DNA of 34,957 nucleotides from Nitrospinota bacterium. GTDB lineage: Bacteria; Nitrospinota; Nitrospinia; Nitrospinales; VA-1. The notes under the pieces are model-generated. The model had not been told where the DNA came from. It made no database searches and was given only the letters and a program-made list of their open reading frames with translations. Location: NCBI GenBank assembly GCA_009873635.1, contig WAHY01000012.1:2695-37651 (forward strand), written 5' to 3'. Made by a program: the position numbers and the translations under genes. Numbering within the stretch: the stretch's first letter is position 1; the number at the start of each line of letters is the position of its first letter. Below, piece by piece: positions 6,609-15,857 of this stretch.

Positions 6609-8153
6609 TTGCTCCCTGTTGTCACAGCAGCACAAATGCAGGCAATTGATCGACATGCAATTGATGGTTTTGGCATTCCCGGTATAACACTTATGGAAAA
6701 TGCCGGTGTCGGAGTTGTCCGTGAATTACAAAACCGCATTCCGGGTCTATCTGGCAAAAAAGTTTTTATCTTTTGCGGCAAGGGGAATAACGGTGGCGAT
6801 GGTTTTGTCATAGCCAGGCATTTGTTCAACCTGGGTTCTGAAGTTAGGGTTCTATTGGCTGGAAAGTATTCCGAGTTGAAAGGTGACGCTGAAACAAATG
6901 CCAATTCCGCACGCAACATTGGAGTGCAACTTGATGAAATTAATCCTGATGACTTGAACTGCCATGACCACAAACTGCGTCACTGCGACATAATCATCGA
7001 TGCTTTGTTTGGAACCGGATTGAATAAACCAGCCAGTGGCTTCATGGAAAATGTCATTGATAAAATTAACCAGTATAAAAAGTTTGTGGTCTCGGTAGAT
7101 ATAAATTCTGGAGTGGATTCTGATAGCGGCCAGTTAATGGGTCCTCATGTCAGGTCAGACCTGACACTTGCCCTCGCATGTTGGAAAAAAAGTCATTTAA
7201 TCCATCCTTCAGCCAGTGTAATGAAGGAAGTAAGCTTCATAGATATTGGAATTCCGGTAAAAGCCGTTGAAGAACAGAATATCCAGATTCATCAGTCTGA
7301 AGAGGATGACATCAAATGCTTTTTCCCGGAACGCAACCCTAATACCCATAAAGGGAGTTATGGTCATGTTCTCGTTTTGGCCGGATCTAAGGGGAAAGAA
7401 GGAGCCGCCGGCTTGACTTCTCTGGCCGTTTTAAGAGCCGGCGCAGGTTTATGCACCCTTGCCCTGCCAGATTCCTCTCAGGGTGCAAAACTACCTATGG
7501 AAGTAATGACCGTACCACTTCCTGAAACCCGGGAAGGAACCTTATCGTTGCAGGCAAAAGCAGCCATTCTTGAACTCATGAAGGACAAGTCAGTCGTTGC
7601 CATAGGACCCGGAATCTCCACGAACCCGGAAACGGTTGCTTTAATGGGCGACATACTTCCACAGGTTCTATGTCCGCTGGTTCTTGATGCCGATGCATTG
7701 AATGCAATATCGCTAAATAAAGAATGGCTGAATACGTTAAAACCTGAAACGGTTCTCACCCCACATCCGAAAGAAATGTCCCGTTTAACCGGAATTCCAA
7801 CTGAGGAAATCCAGAAAAACCGTATTGGAACAGCCTCAAAGTTTTCAAGCGATCATAATTTGAACCTTGTTTTAAAAGGTTCGCCAAGCTTAATTGGATT
7901 AGCTGATGGATCAGTCGTTATCAACCCCACAGGAAACGCTGGCATGGCAACCGGTGGATCAGGTGACGTTTTAACAGGAATCATAGCAGGATTAATTTCC
8001 CAGGGCTTATCTACTTCAAAAGCTTCAATTGCTGGGACCTATATGCATGGTTTGGCAGGCGATCACTTTGCTGAAGTTGAAAGCCAAACCACCCTGATTG
8101 CCGGTGACTTATTAAGGTCCCTTCCTGATACCCTGAAACGCATTTTACCCTGA
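6609..8153 (+). CDS. nnr: bifunctional NAD(P)HX epimerase/dehydratase
   Basis: Metabolite-repair enzyme. The N-terminal YjeF_N domain epimerises hydrated NADHX/NADPHX, and the C-terminal ribokinase-fold domain dehydrates the S form using ATP or ADP, restoring NAD(P)H. All 514 residues fit a full fusion. Seen: GKGNNGGDGFVIARH (57-71) in the epimerase half; then GHVLVLAGSKGKEGAAG, the DADALN and TPHPKEMSRL motifs, VLKG, and NAGMATGGSGDVLTG, the ATP and substrate site of the dehydratase. The start is TTG: AAGGAG (6596-6601) sits seven bases upstream, and no ATG gives a complete N-terminus. Its stop lies one base before the tsaE ATG, indicating translational coupling. Confidence 0.95.
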   Translation: MLPVVTAAQMQAIDRHAIDGFGIPGITLMENAGVGVVRELQNRIPGLSGKKVFIFCGKGNNGGDGFVIARHLFNLGSEVRVLLAGKYSELKGDAETNANSARNIGVQLDEINPDDLNCHDHKLRHCDIIIDALFGTGLNKPASGFMENVIDKINQYKKFVVSVDINSGVDSDSGQLMGPHVRSDLTLALACWKKSHLIHPSASVMKEVSFIDIGIPVKAVEEQNIQIHQSEEDDIKCFFPERNPNTHKGSYGHVLVLAGSKGKEGAAGLTSLAVLRAGAGLCTLALPDSSQGAKLPMEVMTVPLPETREGTLSLQAKAAILELMKDKSVVAIGPGISTNPETVALMGDILPQVLCPLVLDADALNAISLNKEWLNTLKPETVLTPHPKEMSRLTGIPTEEIQKNRIGTASKFSSDHNLNLVLKGSPSLIGLADGSVVINPTGNAGMATGGSGDVLTGIIAGLISQGLSTSKASIAGTYMHGLAGDHFAEVESQTTLIAGDLLRSLPDTLKRILP

Positions 8154-8154
8154 A

Positions 8155-8637
8155 ATGAAAAAGATATCGCATAGTCCAGAGGAAACCCTGCAACTAGGAA
8201 AGTCTCTCGGTAGCTCATTAATTCCAGGAGATATCATTCTTTTATTTGGAGACCTTGGTGCTGGAAAAACCCGACTGACCCAGGGAATCTGCAACGGTCT
8301 CGGGTTAGACAAAAACGAATATATTCGTAGTCCGACATTTACGCTTATCAACGAATACACAGGAAAGTTACCGATTTATCATATCGATTTATATCGTATT
8401 GATAATCAGAAGGAAATCTATTCACTGGGACTTGAGGAAGTCTTATTTAACCAGGGAATCACTATCGTTGAGTGGGCTGAAAAACTACGTTCTCCACAAA
8501 ACCCAGAGAATTTCATTTTCAATATTGAAGATAGAATAGAAATTGACATAAAAATTATCAGCGATTCAGAACGTGAGTTCTCCTGCAAAACTTTTTTTCC
8601 TGAGCCACGAACCCTCCCTGTTTTTTCTTTACTTTAG
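8155..8637 (+). CDS. tsaE: tRNA t6A synthesis ATPase TsaE
   Basis: P-loop ATPase needed with TsaB and TsaD (and TsaC) for N6-threonylcarbamoyladenosine at position 37 of ANN-decoding tRNAs. Its 160 residues are normal for the family. Walker A is GDLGAGKT (residues 32-39), followed by the family motif SPTFTLINEY and IYHIDLYRI. VEWAEK, with the family Trp, lies near the C-terminal third. The nnr-tsaE order is common in bacteria. It starts one base after the nnr stop, so translation is probably coupled. The last 20 or so residues are not conserved in any way I recognise. Confidence 0.95.
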   Translation: MKKISHSPEETLQLGKSLGSSLIPGDIILLFGDLGAGKTRLTQGICNGLGLDKNEYIRSPTFTLINEYTGKLPIYHIDLYRIDNQKEIYSLGLEEVLFNQGITIVEWAEKLRSPQNPENFIFNIEDRIEIDIKIISDSEREFSCKTFFPEPRTLPVFSLL

Positions 8638-8714
8638 GATATCCATGTGCAATCATTGCCCCTATGGTATGCCATTTGCATAAACTTTTAATGTATTATA
8701 AAATAAACATTTAA

Positions 8715-9140
8715 ATGGTTAATGCGATAAGGAGAGTTTTACTGTTGATTGCCTTAAGCGTTGTTGGTCTGGCAGGGTTCTACTATCTCAAGAGCCTTAA
8801 CACATCAATTGACATTAGCAACGTAAAAGTAAAGGTAATGGAAGATGGGGTTGATGTTGAGATTGAGAACTTTAAGATCACTCATGAAAATGAAGGTATC
8901 AAGGAGTGGGAACTCAGAGCGGATTTGGCTCAGGTCAACAACCAGCAAGATGTAACGAGAATGCAGAATGTAGTGATGGTCATTCATAAAGGAGGCGTCA
9001 AGCAATATACCATTTCCGCCGATTCGGGTATCTACAAGAGTTCAACTGAAGATGTAAATTTGGAAGGCAATGTTAAGCTTGTTGGCCCAGCCGAAGGATT
9101 GAGGCAAAGATTAAGTATAACTCCCAAACAAAGTAATTGA
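8715..9140 (+). CDS. lptC: LPS export protein LptC
   Basis: Inner-membrane component of the LptB2FGC transporter that passes lipopolysaccharide to the periplasmic LptA bridge. At 141 residues it is somewhat shorter than E. coli LptC (191). Seen: one N-terminal membrane helix (about residues 5-25) with RR before it, then a beta-rich periplasmic domain with the WELRADLAQV segment, the YTISADSGIY segment and DVNLEGNVKL, typical of the LptC/OstA-like jellyroll. The position directly before lptA and lptB supports the call. The 77-base gap after tsaE may hold an internal promoter, but no clear hexamer pair is visible. Confidence 0.88.
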   Translation: MVNAIRRVLLLIALSVVGLAGFYYLKSLNTSIDISNVKVKVMEDGVDVEIENFKITHENEGIKEWELRADLAQVNNQQDVTRMQNVVMVIHKGGVKQYTISADSGIYKSSTEDVNLEGNVKLVGPAEGLRQRLSITPKQSN

Positions 9141-9155
9141 AGAAAATTAAACAAA

Positions 9156-9725
9156 ATGAAAATAAATAAGTTCCTTATTGGAATTATCGTAATTTTGGCT
9201 TTAGGGTTAATTACAGTACCTTCCATAGCTCAAAAATCAGAGGATAAAGACACAAAAAAATCCAGCCAGGATAAAGAGCCTTTAGAAGTCACATCCGATA
9301 GAATGCGATCTGAGCAAGGCGGAGTTAAAATAATATTTTCCGGAAACGTGGTGAGTTATAAGGGCGACTTAAAGATCACTTCTGACATCATGGAGGTCTA
9401 CAATTCTGAAGATAAAAAAGAGACAGATGAGATCGTTGCTATTGGTAATGTCTTTATTACCAGAGGGTTAAAACGTGCAACCGGCGACAGGGCCGTTTAC
9501 CTGGACAAATTGCAAAAAATCATTTTAACAGGTACCCCAAAAGCCACTGCCTGGGAAGGGGATGATATGGTTGAAGGGCGGGAGATGATTTTTCTTTTGG
9601 AAAAAGACAGGTTCGTGGTCAATGAAAGAGTGCGAATGAAAATATTCCCAAAAGATGATAATGAAAAAAAACCCGCAAAAAAAAAGTCTAAACTAACCGA
9701 TAACAAACCTTCCTCCCCGAAATAA
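9156..9725 (+). CDS. lptA: LPS transport periplasmic protein LptA
   Basis: Periplasmic OstA-fold protein that multimerises into the bridge carrying LPS from LptC to the outer-membrane LptD. It has 189 residues. Seen: a signal peptide ending near SIA|QKS (about residue 25), a charged linker, then the jellyroll repeats [48 protein letters not shown] and [16 protein letters not shown]. The C-terminus is a basic, Lys/Pro-rich tail (from about residue 165) that probably lies outside the fold. It follows lptC by 15 bases and precedes lptB by 4. Confidence 0.92.
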   Translation: MKINKFLIGIIVILALGLITVPSIAQKSEDKDTKKSSQDKEPLEVTSDRMRSEQGGVKIIFSGNVVSYKGDLKITSDIMEVYNSEDKKETDEIVAIGNVFITRGLKRATGDRAVYLDKLQKIILTGTPKATAWEGDDMVEGREMIFLLEKDRFVVNERVRMKIFPKDDNEKKPAKKKSKLTDNKPSSPK

Positions 9726-9729
9726 AAAA

Positions 9730-10452
9730 GTGTCTGGCCTTAAAACTGAGAACCTCGCCAAGTCTTACCGGACAAGAAAAGTCGTCAAGAAGGTAAGCAT
9801 TGAAGTCAAACAAGGAGAGATTGTAGGTCTATTGGGACCTAATGGCGCAGGCAAAACAACCACTTTTTATATGGTCGTGGGTTTAACCAGGCCTGATGAA
9901 GGCAAAGTCTTATTAAATGACGAGGACGTTACAAATTTTCCTATGCACCAACGCGCTAAAAAAGGTATGAGTTATTTACCCCAGGAGCCTTCAGTTTTCA
10001 GAAAGTTGACGGTTGAAGAGAACATCATTGCTGTGCTTGAATCCCAGAAGCTTGGCAGTTTTGACCGAAAAAAAAAGGCCCGCGCGCTTCTAAGGGAACT
10101 CAACATTCTCCATATAAAGGACTCTAAAGCCTATTCACTTTCAGGAGGTGAACGCAGGCGTGTTGAAATCAGCAGAGCTCTGGCAACATCCCCGGTTTAT
10201 GTTCTGCTGGATGAACCTTTTGCTGGCATTGACCCAATAGCAGTGGCAGATATTCAGTCAATAATTTCGCAATTGAAAAAAAAGGGGATTGGAATCCTGA
10301 TCACAGATCACAATGTCAGGGAAACATTGAGTATTACCGATCGAGCTTATATTATCAACAATGGTGAAATCATCGCATCAGGTAAACCGATGGATGTTGC
10401 TCAGGATGAAAAAGTAAAACAAATTTATCTGGGCGACCAGTTTTCATTTTAA
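9730..10452 (+). CDS. lptB: LPS export ABC ATPase LptB
   Basis: Cytosolic nucleotide-binding subunit of the LptB2FGC exporter, powering extraction of LPS from the inner membrane. The 240 residues are the usual length. Walker A is GPNGAGKTT (about residues 36-44), the Q-loop is [13 protein letters not shown], the signature is [15 protein letters not shown], Walker B is [11 protein letters not shown] and the switch His is in [10 protein letters not shown]. These carry LptB-specific features. The start is GTG at 9730, four bases after the lptA stop; there is no separate ribosome-binding site, so translation is probably coupled. LptF and LptG are not in this window. Confidence 0.96.
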   Translation: MSGLKTENLAKSYRTRKVVKKVSIEVKQGEIVGLLGPNGAGKTTTFYMVVGLTRPDEGKVLLNDEDVTNFPMHQRAKKGMSYLPQEPSVFRKLTVEENIIAVLESQKLGSFDRKKKARALLRELNILHIKDSKAYSLSGGERRRVEISRALATSPVYVLLDEPFAGIDPIAVADIQSIISQLKKKGIGILITDHNVRETLSITDRAYIINNGEIIASGKPMDVAQDEKVKQIYLGDQFSF

Positions 10453-10469
10453 GCCAGGAGAAAACATAT

Positions 10470-11894
10470 ATGGCAATGGAAATGAAAATGAATTTGAACC
10501 TGAAGCTGGGCCAGAAGCTGGTCATGACCCCCATGCTTCAACAGGCCATCAAGCTTCTACCATTGGCGCGCCTTGAACTTGCTCAACTCGTACGACAGGA
10601 AATAATTGAAAACCCTGTACTCGAAGAAATGCTTGAAGATGATTCAGAGCAGGAATCCAGCCAAGAACAGGAAGGAGAGAAGGAAGAGTTTACGCCCGAT
10701 GCAGAAAACACTTCACCCCAAGAACAAGAAATAGACTGGGATAACTATTTTCAAGACAACATAGACAGAGGCATGTCGATAGAAAGTTATGCCGAAAAAC
10801 CCTCCATTGAGGCGACCTACAAAAAAGAAGCCACGTTGGTCGATCATCTTATGTGGCAATTGGATTTAAGCGTAGATACTGAAACTGACAAGTTTATAGG
10901 GTCCTGCATAATAGGTAATATCCAAAATGATGGATACCTTTGCGCCGATCTCCAGGAAATCATTGACATCAGCCAGTCCGATGAAGAAAGTGTTTTGAAG
11001 GTTCTAAATATTGTACAGGGATTTGAACCCATAGGGGTTGCCGCAAGATCTCTGCAAGAATGCCTGATGATTCAAGCTCGTGCCCTTCCAGAAAAGAATC
11101 CTTATGTTGAAACACTCATTGAAAATTATTTAGAGCGCCTGGAAGACAGATACCTGCAGAAAGTTGCCTCTGAACTTAAAGTAGATTTAAATTCAATATT
11201 AGAAGCCTTGGAAATCATCAAAGGTTTTTGCCCAAAACCAGGCCTGCTATTCAGTTCAGAGGGTGTTGACTACGTGGTTCCAGACCTGGTGGTGGTCAAA
11301 ACAGACGAGGGGTACGATGTAATGCTCAATGATGAAGGGGTACCAAATATCAGGATCAGTTCTTATTACCACAACCTGCTTAAAACCACAAAAGAAGGGA
11401 AAACCAAAGAATATTTGGAAGATAAATACAGGTCGGCATTATGGCTGATTAAAAGTATCGACCAGAGGAGGCAAACTATATACAAAGTCGGTAAAAGCAT
11501 CGTTAAGCTTCAAAAAGACTTCCTGGACGATGGATTATCTTATTTACAACCAATGGTGCTGAAGGATGTGGCAAAAGATATTGAAATGCATGAGTCAACG
11601 GTTAGCAGAATCACCACAAATAAATATATAGACACTCCACAGGGTGTTTTTGAGCTGAAATTCTTTTTCCATAGCGGTATCAAATCCTATATGGGCAATT
11701 CAATGTCATCCATCCGCGTAAAAAACATGATAAAGGAAATAATTAGCAAGGAGGATGAAAATAATCCCTTAACGGATGATCAAATGGTTCAGGAGTTGAT
11801 GATAAAAAATGCTAAAATAGCTAGAAGAACAATCACCAAATACAGAAAAGAACTTAATATTCCTCCTGCGAGCAAAAGAAAAAAATTGTTTTAA
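10470..11894 (+). CDS. rpoN: RNA polymerase sigma-54 factor RpoN
   Basis: Alternative sigma factor for -24/-12 promoters, requiring AAA+ enhancer-binding activators. It has 474 residues. Seen: region I, rich in Gln and Leu (LKLGQKLVMTPMLQQAIKLL), an acidic region II (about residues 50-95), the core-binding domain, the helix-turn-helix region VAKDIEMHESTVSRITTNKY and the diagnostic RpoN box ARRTITKYRKELNIP near the C-terminus. The lptB-rpoN-hpf-ptsN order is conserved in many Gram-negative bacteria. A ribosome-binding site (CCAGGAG) precedes the ATG. Confidence 0.97.
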   Translation: MAMEMKMNLNLKLGQKLVMTPMLQQAIKLLPLARLELAQLVRQEIIENPVLEEMLEDDSEQESSQEQEGEKEEFTPDAENTSPQEQEIDWDNYFQDNIDRGMSIESYAEKPSIEATYKKEATLVDHLMWQLDLSVDTETDKFIGSCIIGNIQNDGYLCADLQEIIDISQSDEESVLKVLNIVQGFEPIGVAARSLQECLMIQARALPEKNPYVETLIENYLERLEDRYLQKVASELKVDLNSILEALEIIKGFCPKPGLLFSSEGVDYVVPDLVVVKTDEGYDVMLNDEGVPNIRISSYYHNLLKTTKEGKTKEYLEDKYRSALWLIKSIDQRRQTIYKVGKSIVKLQKDFLDDGLSYLQPMVLKDVAKDIEMHESTVSRITTNKYIDTPQGVFELKFFFHSGIKSYMGNSMSSIRVKNMIKEIISKEDENNPLTDDQMVQELMIKNAKIARRTITKYRKELNIPPASKRKKLF

Positions 11895-11917
11895 TTTCAC
11901 CTGCCTTTTAGTAACGT

Positions 11918-11937
11918 ATGCACCTTTTAACGTGCAT
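11918..11937 (+). promoter_or_regulatory. small hairpin between rpoN and hpf
   Basis: ATGCAC (11918-11923) and GTGCAT (11932-11937) form a six-pair stem with an eight-base loop in the 81-base rpoN-hpf spacer. There is no T run, so it is not a terminator. It could be an operator half-site pair or a processing site. Weak. Confidence 0.25.
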
Positions 11938-11975
11938 TAACCATATATGTTGTTGATATTTTTTGGGAGAGATCG

Positions 11976-12305
11976 ATGAAATTAACAGTAGCGGGGCGCA
12001 ATATTGAAATCACAGATGGAATACGGGAGCATTTACAAAATAAAATGGATAAAACCATCCGCGAGTTGGCCGAAGAAACAGATGTTCACGTAGCACTTTC
12101 AGTGGAAAAACACCGGCATTTTGCTGAAGTCACAGTAAAATCCAAGGGTTTTACGGTACACAGTAAGGAAGAAACCGATGATCTCTACGCTTCTATGGAC
12201 AATGCTCTGACAAAAATTGAAAAACAGTTAAGAAAACATAGAGAAAAAGCCCAGGCACTCAGAATTAAAAAAGGTGCACAGTCTAAAGAGCAAAGCCAAA
12301 GCTAA
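11976..12305 (+). CDS. hpf: ribosome hibernation promoting factor, short form
   Basis: Binds the 30S decoding site in stationary phase and promotes 100S dimers or idle ribosomes. At 109 residues it is the short HPF type, lacking the C-terminal dimerisation domain of long HPF. Seen: the start MKLTVAGRNIEITDGIREH, the basic HRHFAEVTV segment, and DDLYASMDNALTKIEKQLRKHREK, the family's characteristic last helix. Then comes a polar Lys/Gln/Ser tail. GGGAGAG precedes the ATG. It lies in its usual place after rpoN. Confidence 0.95.
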   Translation: MKLTVAGRNIEITDGIREHLQNKMDKTIRELAEETDVHVALSVEKHRHFAEVTVKSKGFTVHSKEETDDLYASMDNALTKIEKQLRKHREKAQALRIKKGAQSKEQSQS

Positions 12306-12338
12306 ACCAAATTTATATATATTCCTCTCCCAATTAAT

Positions 12339-12803
12339 ATGAAAATTGCCGATATTTTAAAAAAGGACTCCATTATTCCTGACCTAAAAGGAGCCAATAA
12401 AGAAGAGGTCCTTCGTGAAATAACAGATTTCCTGAAAACTCAGGACCTGGTAAAGGACAAGGAAGCACTGCTCAAGACATTAATAGAAAGAGAAAAGCTG
12501 GGTAGCACTGGAATCGGTGAAAATGTTGCTATACCGCACGGAAAATCTGATGAGCTTTCTCAAATCGTTACGGTTTTTGCCCGTTCATTAAATGGGGTGG
12601 ACTTTGAGGCCCTAGACCAAAAACCTGTTCATTTTGTATGTATGGTTATAGCCCCTTCTAATTCTACAGGGCAACATTTAAAAGCACTGGCTCGAATTTC
12701 AAGAATTTTCAAAAACCAGAATCTACGAGATGGGATTTTAAATTTAAAAGACGCGGATGAAATTTACTCACTTCTTCTGGAAGAAGACGCTAAATTTATT
12801 TAA
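12339..12803 (+). CDS. ptsN: nitrogen-type PTS EIIA component
   Basis: Phosphoacceptor output protein of PTS-Ntr. By its phosphorylation state, family members regulate potassium transport, sensor kinases and stress functions rather than sugar uptake. It has 154 residues with active-site His67 in ENVAIPHGK. FVCMVIAPSN and HLKALARISRIF are the usual EIIA-fructose/mannitol-type core. It starts 33 bases after hpf and its stop is 6 bases before ptsI, so the two are probably co-translated. The usual intermediates are not visible next to it. Confidence 0.95.
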   Translation: MKIADILKKDSIIPDLKGANKEEVLREITDFLKTQDLVKDKEALLKTLIEREKLGSTGIGENVAIPHGKSDELSQIVTVFARSLNGVDFEALDQKPVHFVCMVIAPSNSTGQHLKALARISRIFKNQNLRDGILNLKDADEIYSLLLEEDAKFI

Positions 12804-12809
12804 CTTGCC

Positions 12810-14579
12810 ATGAAAGGTATTTCAGTATCAACAGGGGTTGCAATAGGGAAAGCATATCTACTTGATTCCACCAAGTTTTGCATCATTAAGCGGCAGATAA
12901 GCGAACTTGAAGTAGAAAAGGAAGTAGAACGTTTTCGACAGGCCATTGAAAAAACCAAATTTCAAATGGCAGAAATAAAGAAGCGTGCTGAAAAAATTGC
13001 CGATAAATACGCAGTAATTCTGGACACCTACTCCCTGCTTTTAGATGACGATATTCTGGTAAATGACACCATTGAAAATATCAGGAAACTTAAAGCTAAT
13101 GCAGAGTGGACCCTTACAGAAACATTAGGAAATTTTTTAACATTATTTGATAACATCAACGATGACTACCTGAAAGGTAAAAAAGACGACCTTGATCTGC
13201 TTGTTCAAACTATTTTGAAAAACCTTTTAGGCCACTCTCAGGAATCTCTTTCTGAAATTAATGAACCTGTAATCATCGCGACCCATTCTCTAACGCCCAC
13301 AGACACCATAATGATGCCCAGAAACCTGGTTAAAGGGCTAGTCACCGAGGCAGGAGGAAAGACATCTCACGTTGGAATATTTGCTGCCGCACTGGGTATC
13401 CCTGCCATAACTGGCGTTAAGACAGTCACTTCAAAAATTAACACTGGTGACCAGATTATTGTTGATGGCATTGATGGAGAAGTCATCATTAAGCCGTCTG
13501 ATGAAGTAGTAGAGCAATATGCTAAAAAACAGGAAAACTACCGTAAATATGAAGAACGGCTTTTAACCAATATACATCAACAAGCAGAAACTCTTGATGG
13601 GCTCCAGATTAAATTACTCGCCAATATTGAGTCAAATCAGGAAGTCAAAAGTCTGCACAAGTTTGGGGCAGAAGGTGTTGGGCTTTACCGCACAGAGTTC
13701 CTTTATCTGGCCGCTACATCCTTGCCTGATGAAAGGGAACTTTACGAGGACTTTAAACATGTTGTCCAGGAAATGGCTGACCAGCCTGTAGTCATTCGCA
13801 CCCTTGATATTGGGATGGACAAGCAATTTAGTGGTTTAGAGAGTAACAATGAGGACAACCCTGCCCTGGGGTTAAGAGGCATTCGTTTATCCCTGGCCAA
13901 ACCACAGCTGCTAACAGATCAGTTGAAAGGTATATTGAGGGCAAGTTTATATGGGAATGTAAAAATACTTTATCCCATGATCTCTTCTGCAAATGAAATC
14001 ATTCTGGCTAACAAGCTCCTGGAAGATGCAAAAAATTATTTACGTAATGAACAAATTCCATTTAATGAAGAGATAGAAGTTGGCGCCATGATAGAAACTC
14101 CTGCTGCCTCAATCTGTATAGACCACATTTTGCAGGAAGTAGATTTCATTAGCATTGGAACCAATGATCTAATCCAGTATCTTCTTGCTGTGGACCGTGT
14201 CAACGAAAATGTTGCCCACTTATATCAACCTTTTCATCCATCGGTGCTAAGATCCTTAAAAAATATTATGCAATCGGCCGAAAAAGCAGGTAAAAAAGTC
14301 TCAATTTGCGGTGAACTTGGTGGAGACCCAATGGCAACAATGCTTTTATTGGGACTGGGAACACTGGAAGCCTTGAGCATGGAACCTCACTCAGTACCCA
14401 AAGTAAAAAAAGTTATCCGGACTATACGACTTGAGGAAGCACGTCAATTAGCCGATGAAGTCCTTGAAATGAACTGTCCCGATAAAATCACATCCTATAT
14501 CACCAATACAATGAGGGCCAGGTTTCCCGAAGATTTTGACAGGGATATTAGTTTTGAGGAGAAGTTGAACCCAGCCTGA
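12810..14579 (+). CDS. ptsI: PTS enzyme I
   Basis: Phosphoenolpyruvate-protein phosphotransferase: autophosphorylates with PEP and passes the phosphate to an HPr-type carrier. The 589 residues match enzyme I without the N-terminal GAF domain of PtsP, so this is PtsI-like by structure although its neighbour is ptsN. Seen: active-site His187 in GGKTSHVGIFAAALGIPAITG (shortened), YRTEFLYL, the VRTLDIGMDK-type PEP-site segment (VIRTLDIG), GAMIETPAAS, GTNDLIQYLLAVDR and the catalytic Cys in SICGELGGDP. No HPr gene follows or precedes it. It is co-directional with ptsN and metK. Confidence 0.94.
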   Translation: MKGISVSTGVAIGKAYLLDSTKFCIIKRQISELEVEKEVERFRQAIEKTKFQMAEIKKRAEKIADKYAVILDTYSLLLDDDILVNDTIENIRKLKANAEWTLTETLGNFLTLFDNINDDYLKGKKDDLDLLVQTILKNLLGHSQESLSEINEPVIIATHSLTPTDTIMMPRNLVKGLVTEAGGKTSHVGIFAAALGIPAITGVKTVTSKINTGDQIIVDGIDGEVIIKPSDEVVEQYAKKQENYRKYEERLLTNIHQQAETLDGLQIKLLANIESNQEVKSLHKFGAEGVGLYRTEFLYLAATSLPDERELYEDFKHVVQEMADQPVVIRTLDIGMDKQFSGLESNNEDNPALGLRGIRLSLAKPQLLTDQLKGILRASLYGNVKILYPMISSANEIILANKLLEDAKNYLRNEQIPFNEEIEVGAMIETPAASICIDHILQEVDFISIGTNDLIQYLLAVDRVNENVAHLYQPFHPSVLRSLKNIMQSAEKAGKKVSICGELGGDPMATMLLLGLGTLEALSMEPHSVPKVKKVIRTIRLEEARQLADEVLEMNCPDKITSYITNTMRARFPEDFDRDISFEEKLNPA

Positions 14580-14647
14580 ATTAAAAGATCAAATCAAATA
14601 AATTTATTTATACTATTTTTCTAACCTTCCGAACAAAGGAAATTTTA

Positions 14648-15808
14648 ATGAACCCAGGAAATTACTTGTTTACCTCAGAATCTGTATCCGAAGGACATCC
14701 CGATAAAATTGCTGATCAAGTTTCCGATTCTATACTGGATGCAATATTGGAGCAGGATTCAAAGGCAAGAGTTGCTTGTGAAACAATGATCACAACCGGC
14801 TTCGCTGTGATAGCCGGTGAAATATCCACCAAATGTTATGTCGAGATTCCTAAAATTGTTAGAAAAACAATTAAAAATATCGGGTTCTCACATTCCGATA
14901 TGGGTTTTGATTTTGAAACATGTGGCGTAATGGTTGCCTTGGACGAACAATCTCAGGATATTGCTCAAGGAGTAGATGACTACAAACACGAGCAGGGAGC
15001 GGGCGATCAGGGAATGATGTTCGGCTATGCCACTGATGAGACACCAGAATTAATGCCGGCACCTATTATGTATTCCCATAAACTTGTACGTAAACTTGCG
15101 GAATTAAGAAAAAAAGGTGTTCTCCCCTACTTGAGACCTGACAGCAAATCTCAAGTCTCAGTAAGATACGAGAATAACAAACCTGTCTGCATTGAAACCG
15201 TGGTTATCTCTACCCAGCACAACCCCGGAGTGTCTAATAAGCAAATAAGGTCTGAAATTACGGAACAGGTCATCCAAAAAGTCATTCCTAAAAAACTGCA
15301 ACATAAAAAGATGAAAGTCCATATCAACCCAACAGGGCGATTTGTAATTGGCGGCCCACATGGAGATTGTGGATTAACCGGGAGAAAGATTATTGTCGAC
15401 ACCTACGGTGGATTTGCCCGACACGGTGGCGGGGCATTTTCAGGGAAAGATCCATCTAAAGTTGATCGTTCCGCCGCATACATGGCTCGATACATCGCTA
15501 AAAATCTTGTTGCAGCTAAAGTAGCCAAACGCTGCGAAGTTCAGCTTGCATACGCCATTGGAGTTGCCGACCCTGTTTCTGTTTGCGTAGAAACTTTTGG
15601 AACCCATAACGTTAACCCAGATATTCTGGAAGATCTGGTCAGGTCTAACTTTAATCTCAAGCCAGCAGGTATTGTTAAAACTCTGGATCTCCTAAAACCC
15701 AGGTATACGCCTACAGCAACTTATGGGCATTTTGGCAGAAAAGAAAAGTCTTTCACCTGGGAGAACACGGATAAAGCGAAAGCCATTAAAAAAGATGCGG
15801 GTTTATAG
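14648..15808 (+). CDS. metK: S-adenosylmethionine synthetase
   Basis: Makes S-adenosylmethionine from methionine and ATP in the cytosol, supplying the methyltransferase and radical-SAM genes also present here. The 386 residues are standard. Seen: [17 protein letters not shown] at the N-terminus with the ATP-site His and Asp, [12 protein letters not shown], the P-loop-like [13 protein letters not shown] and [25 protein letters not shown] lies just before the ATG. The 68-base spacer after ptsI has no room for a SAM riboswitch. It closes the long plus-strand run. Confidence 0.97.
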   Translation: MNPGNYLFTSESVSEGHPDKIADQVSDSILDAILEQDSKARVACETMITTGFAVIAGEISTKCYVEIPKIVRKTIKNIGFSHSDMGFDFETCGVMVALDEQSQDIAQGVDDYKHEQGAGDQGMMFGYATDETPELMPAPIMYSHKLVRKLAELRKKGVLPYLRPDSKSQVSVRYENNKPVCIETVVISTQHNPGVSNKQIRSEITEQVIQKVIPKKLQHKKMKVHINPTGRFVIGGPHGDCGLTGRKIIVDTYGGFARHGGGAFSGKDPSKVDRSAAYMARYIAKNLVAAKVAKRCEVQLAYAIGVADPVSVCVETFGTHNVNPDILEDLVRSNFNLKPAGIVKTLDLLKPRYTPTATYGHFGRKEKSFTWENTDKAKAIKKDAGL

Positions 15809-15829
15809 AGGTAGGAAATGGTTTATAAA

Positions 15830-15857
15830 GGGGGTCATCCTTTCAGGCTGCGCCCCC
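15830..15857 (-). terminator. weak hairpin at end of receiver pseudogene
   Basis: GGGGG (15830-15834) and CCCCC (15853-15857) can pair around an 18-base loop. On the minus strand the stem is followed by TTTATAAACC, a short T-rich run; on the plus strand A residues follow. It could end transcription of the broken receiver gene. Large loop, low confidence. Confidence 0.25.

Noticed and set aside
14580-14647. SAM riboswitch upstream of metK
   Set aside because: The spacer is only 68 bases, mostly A/T, with no aptamer-like helices.
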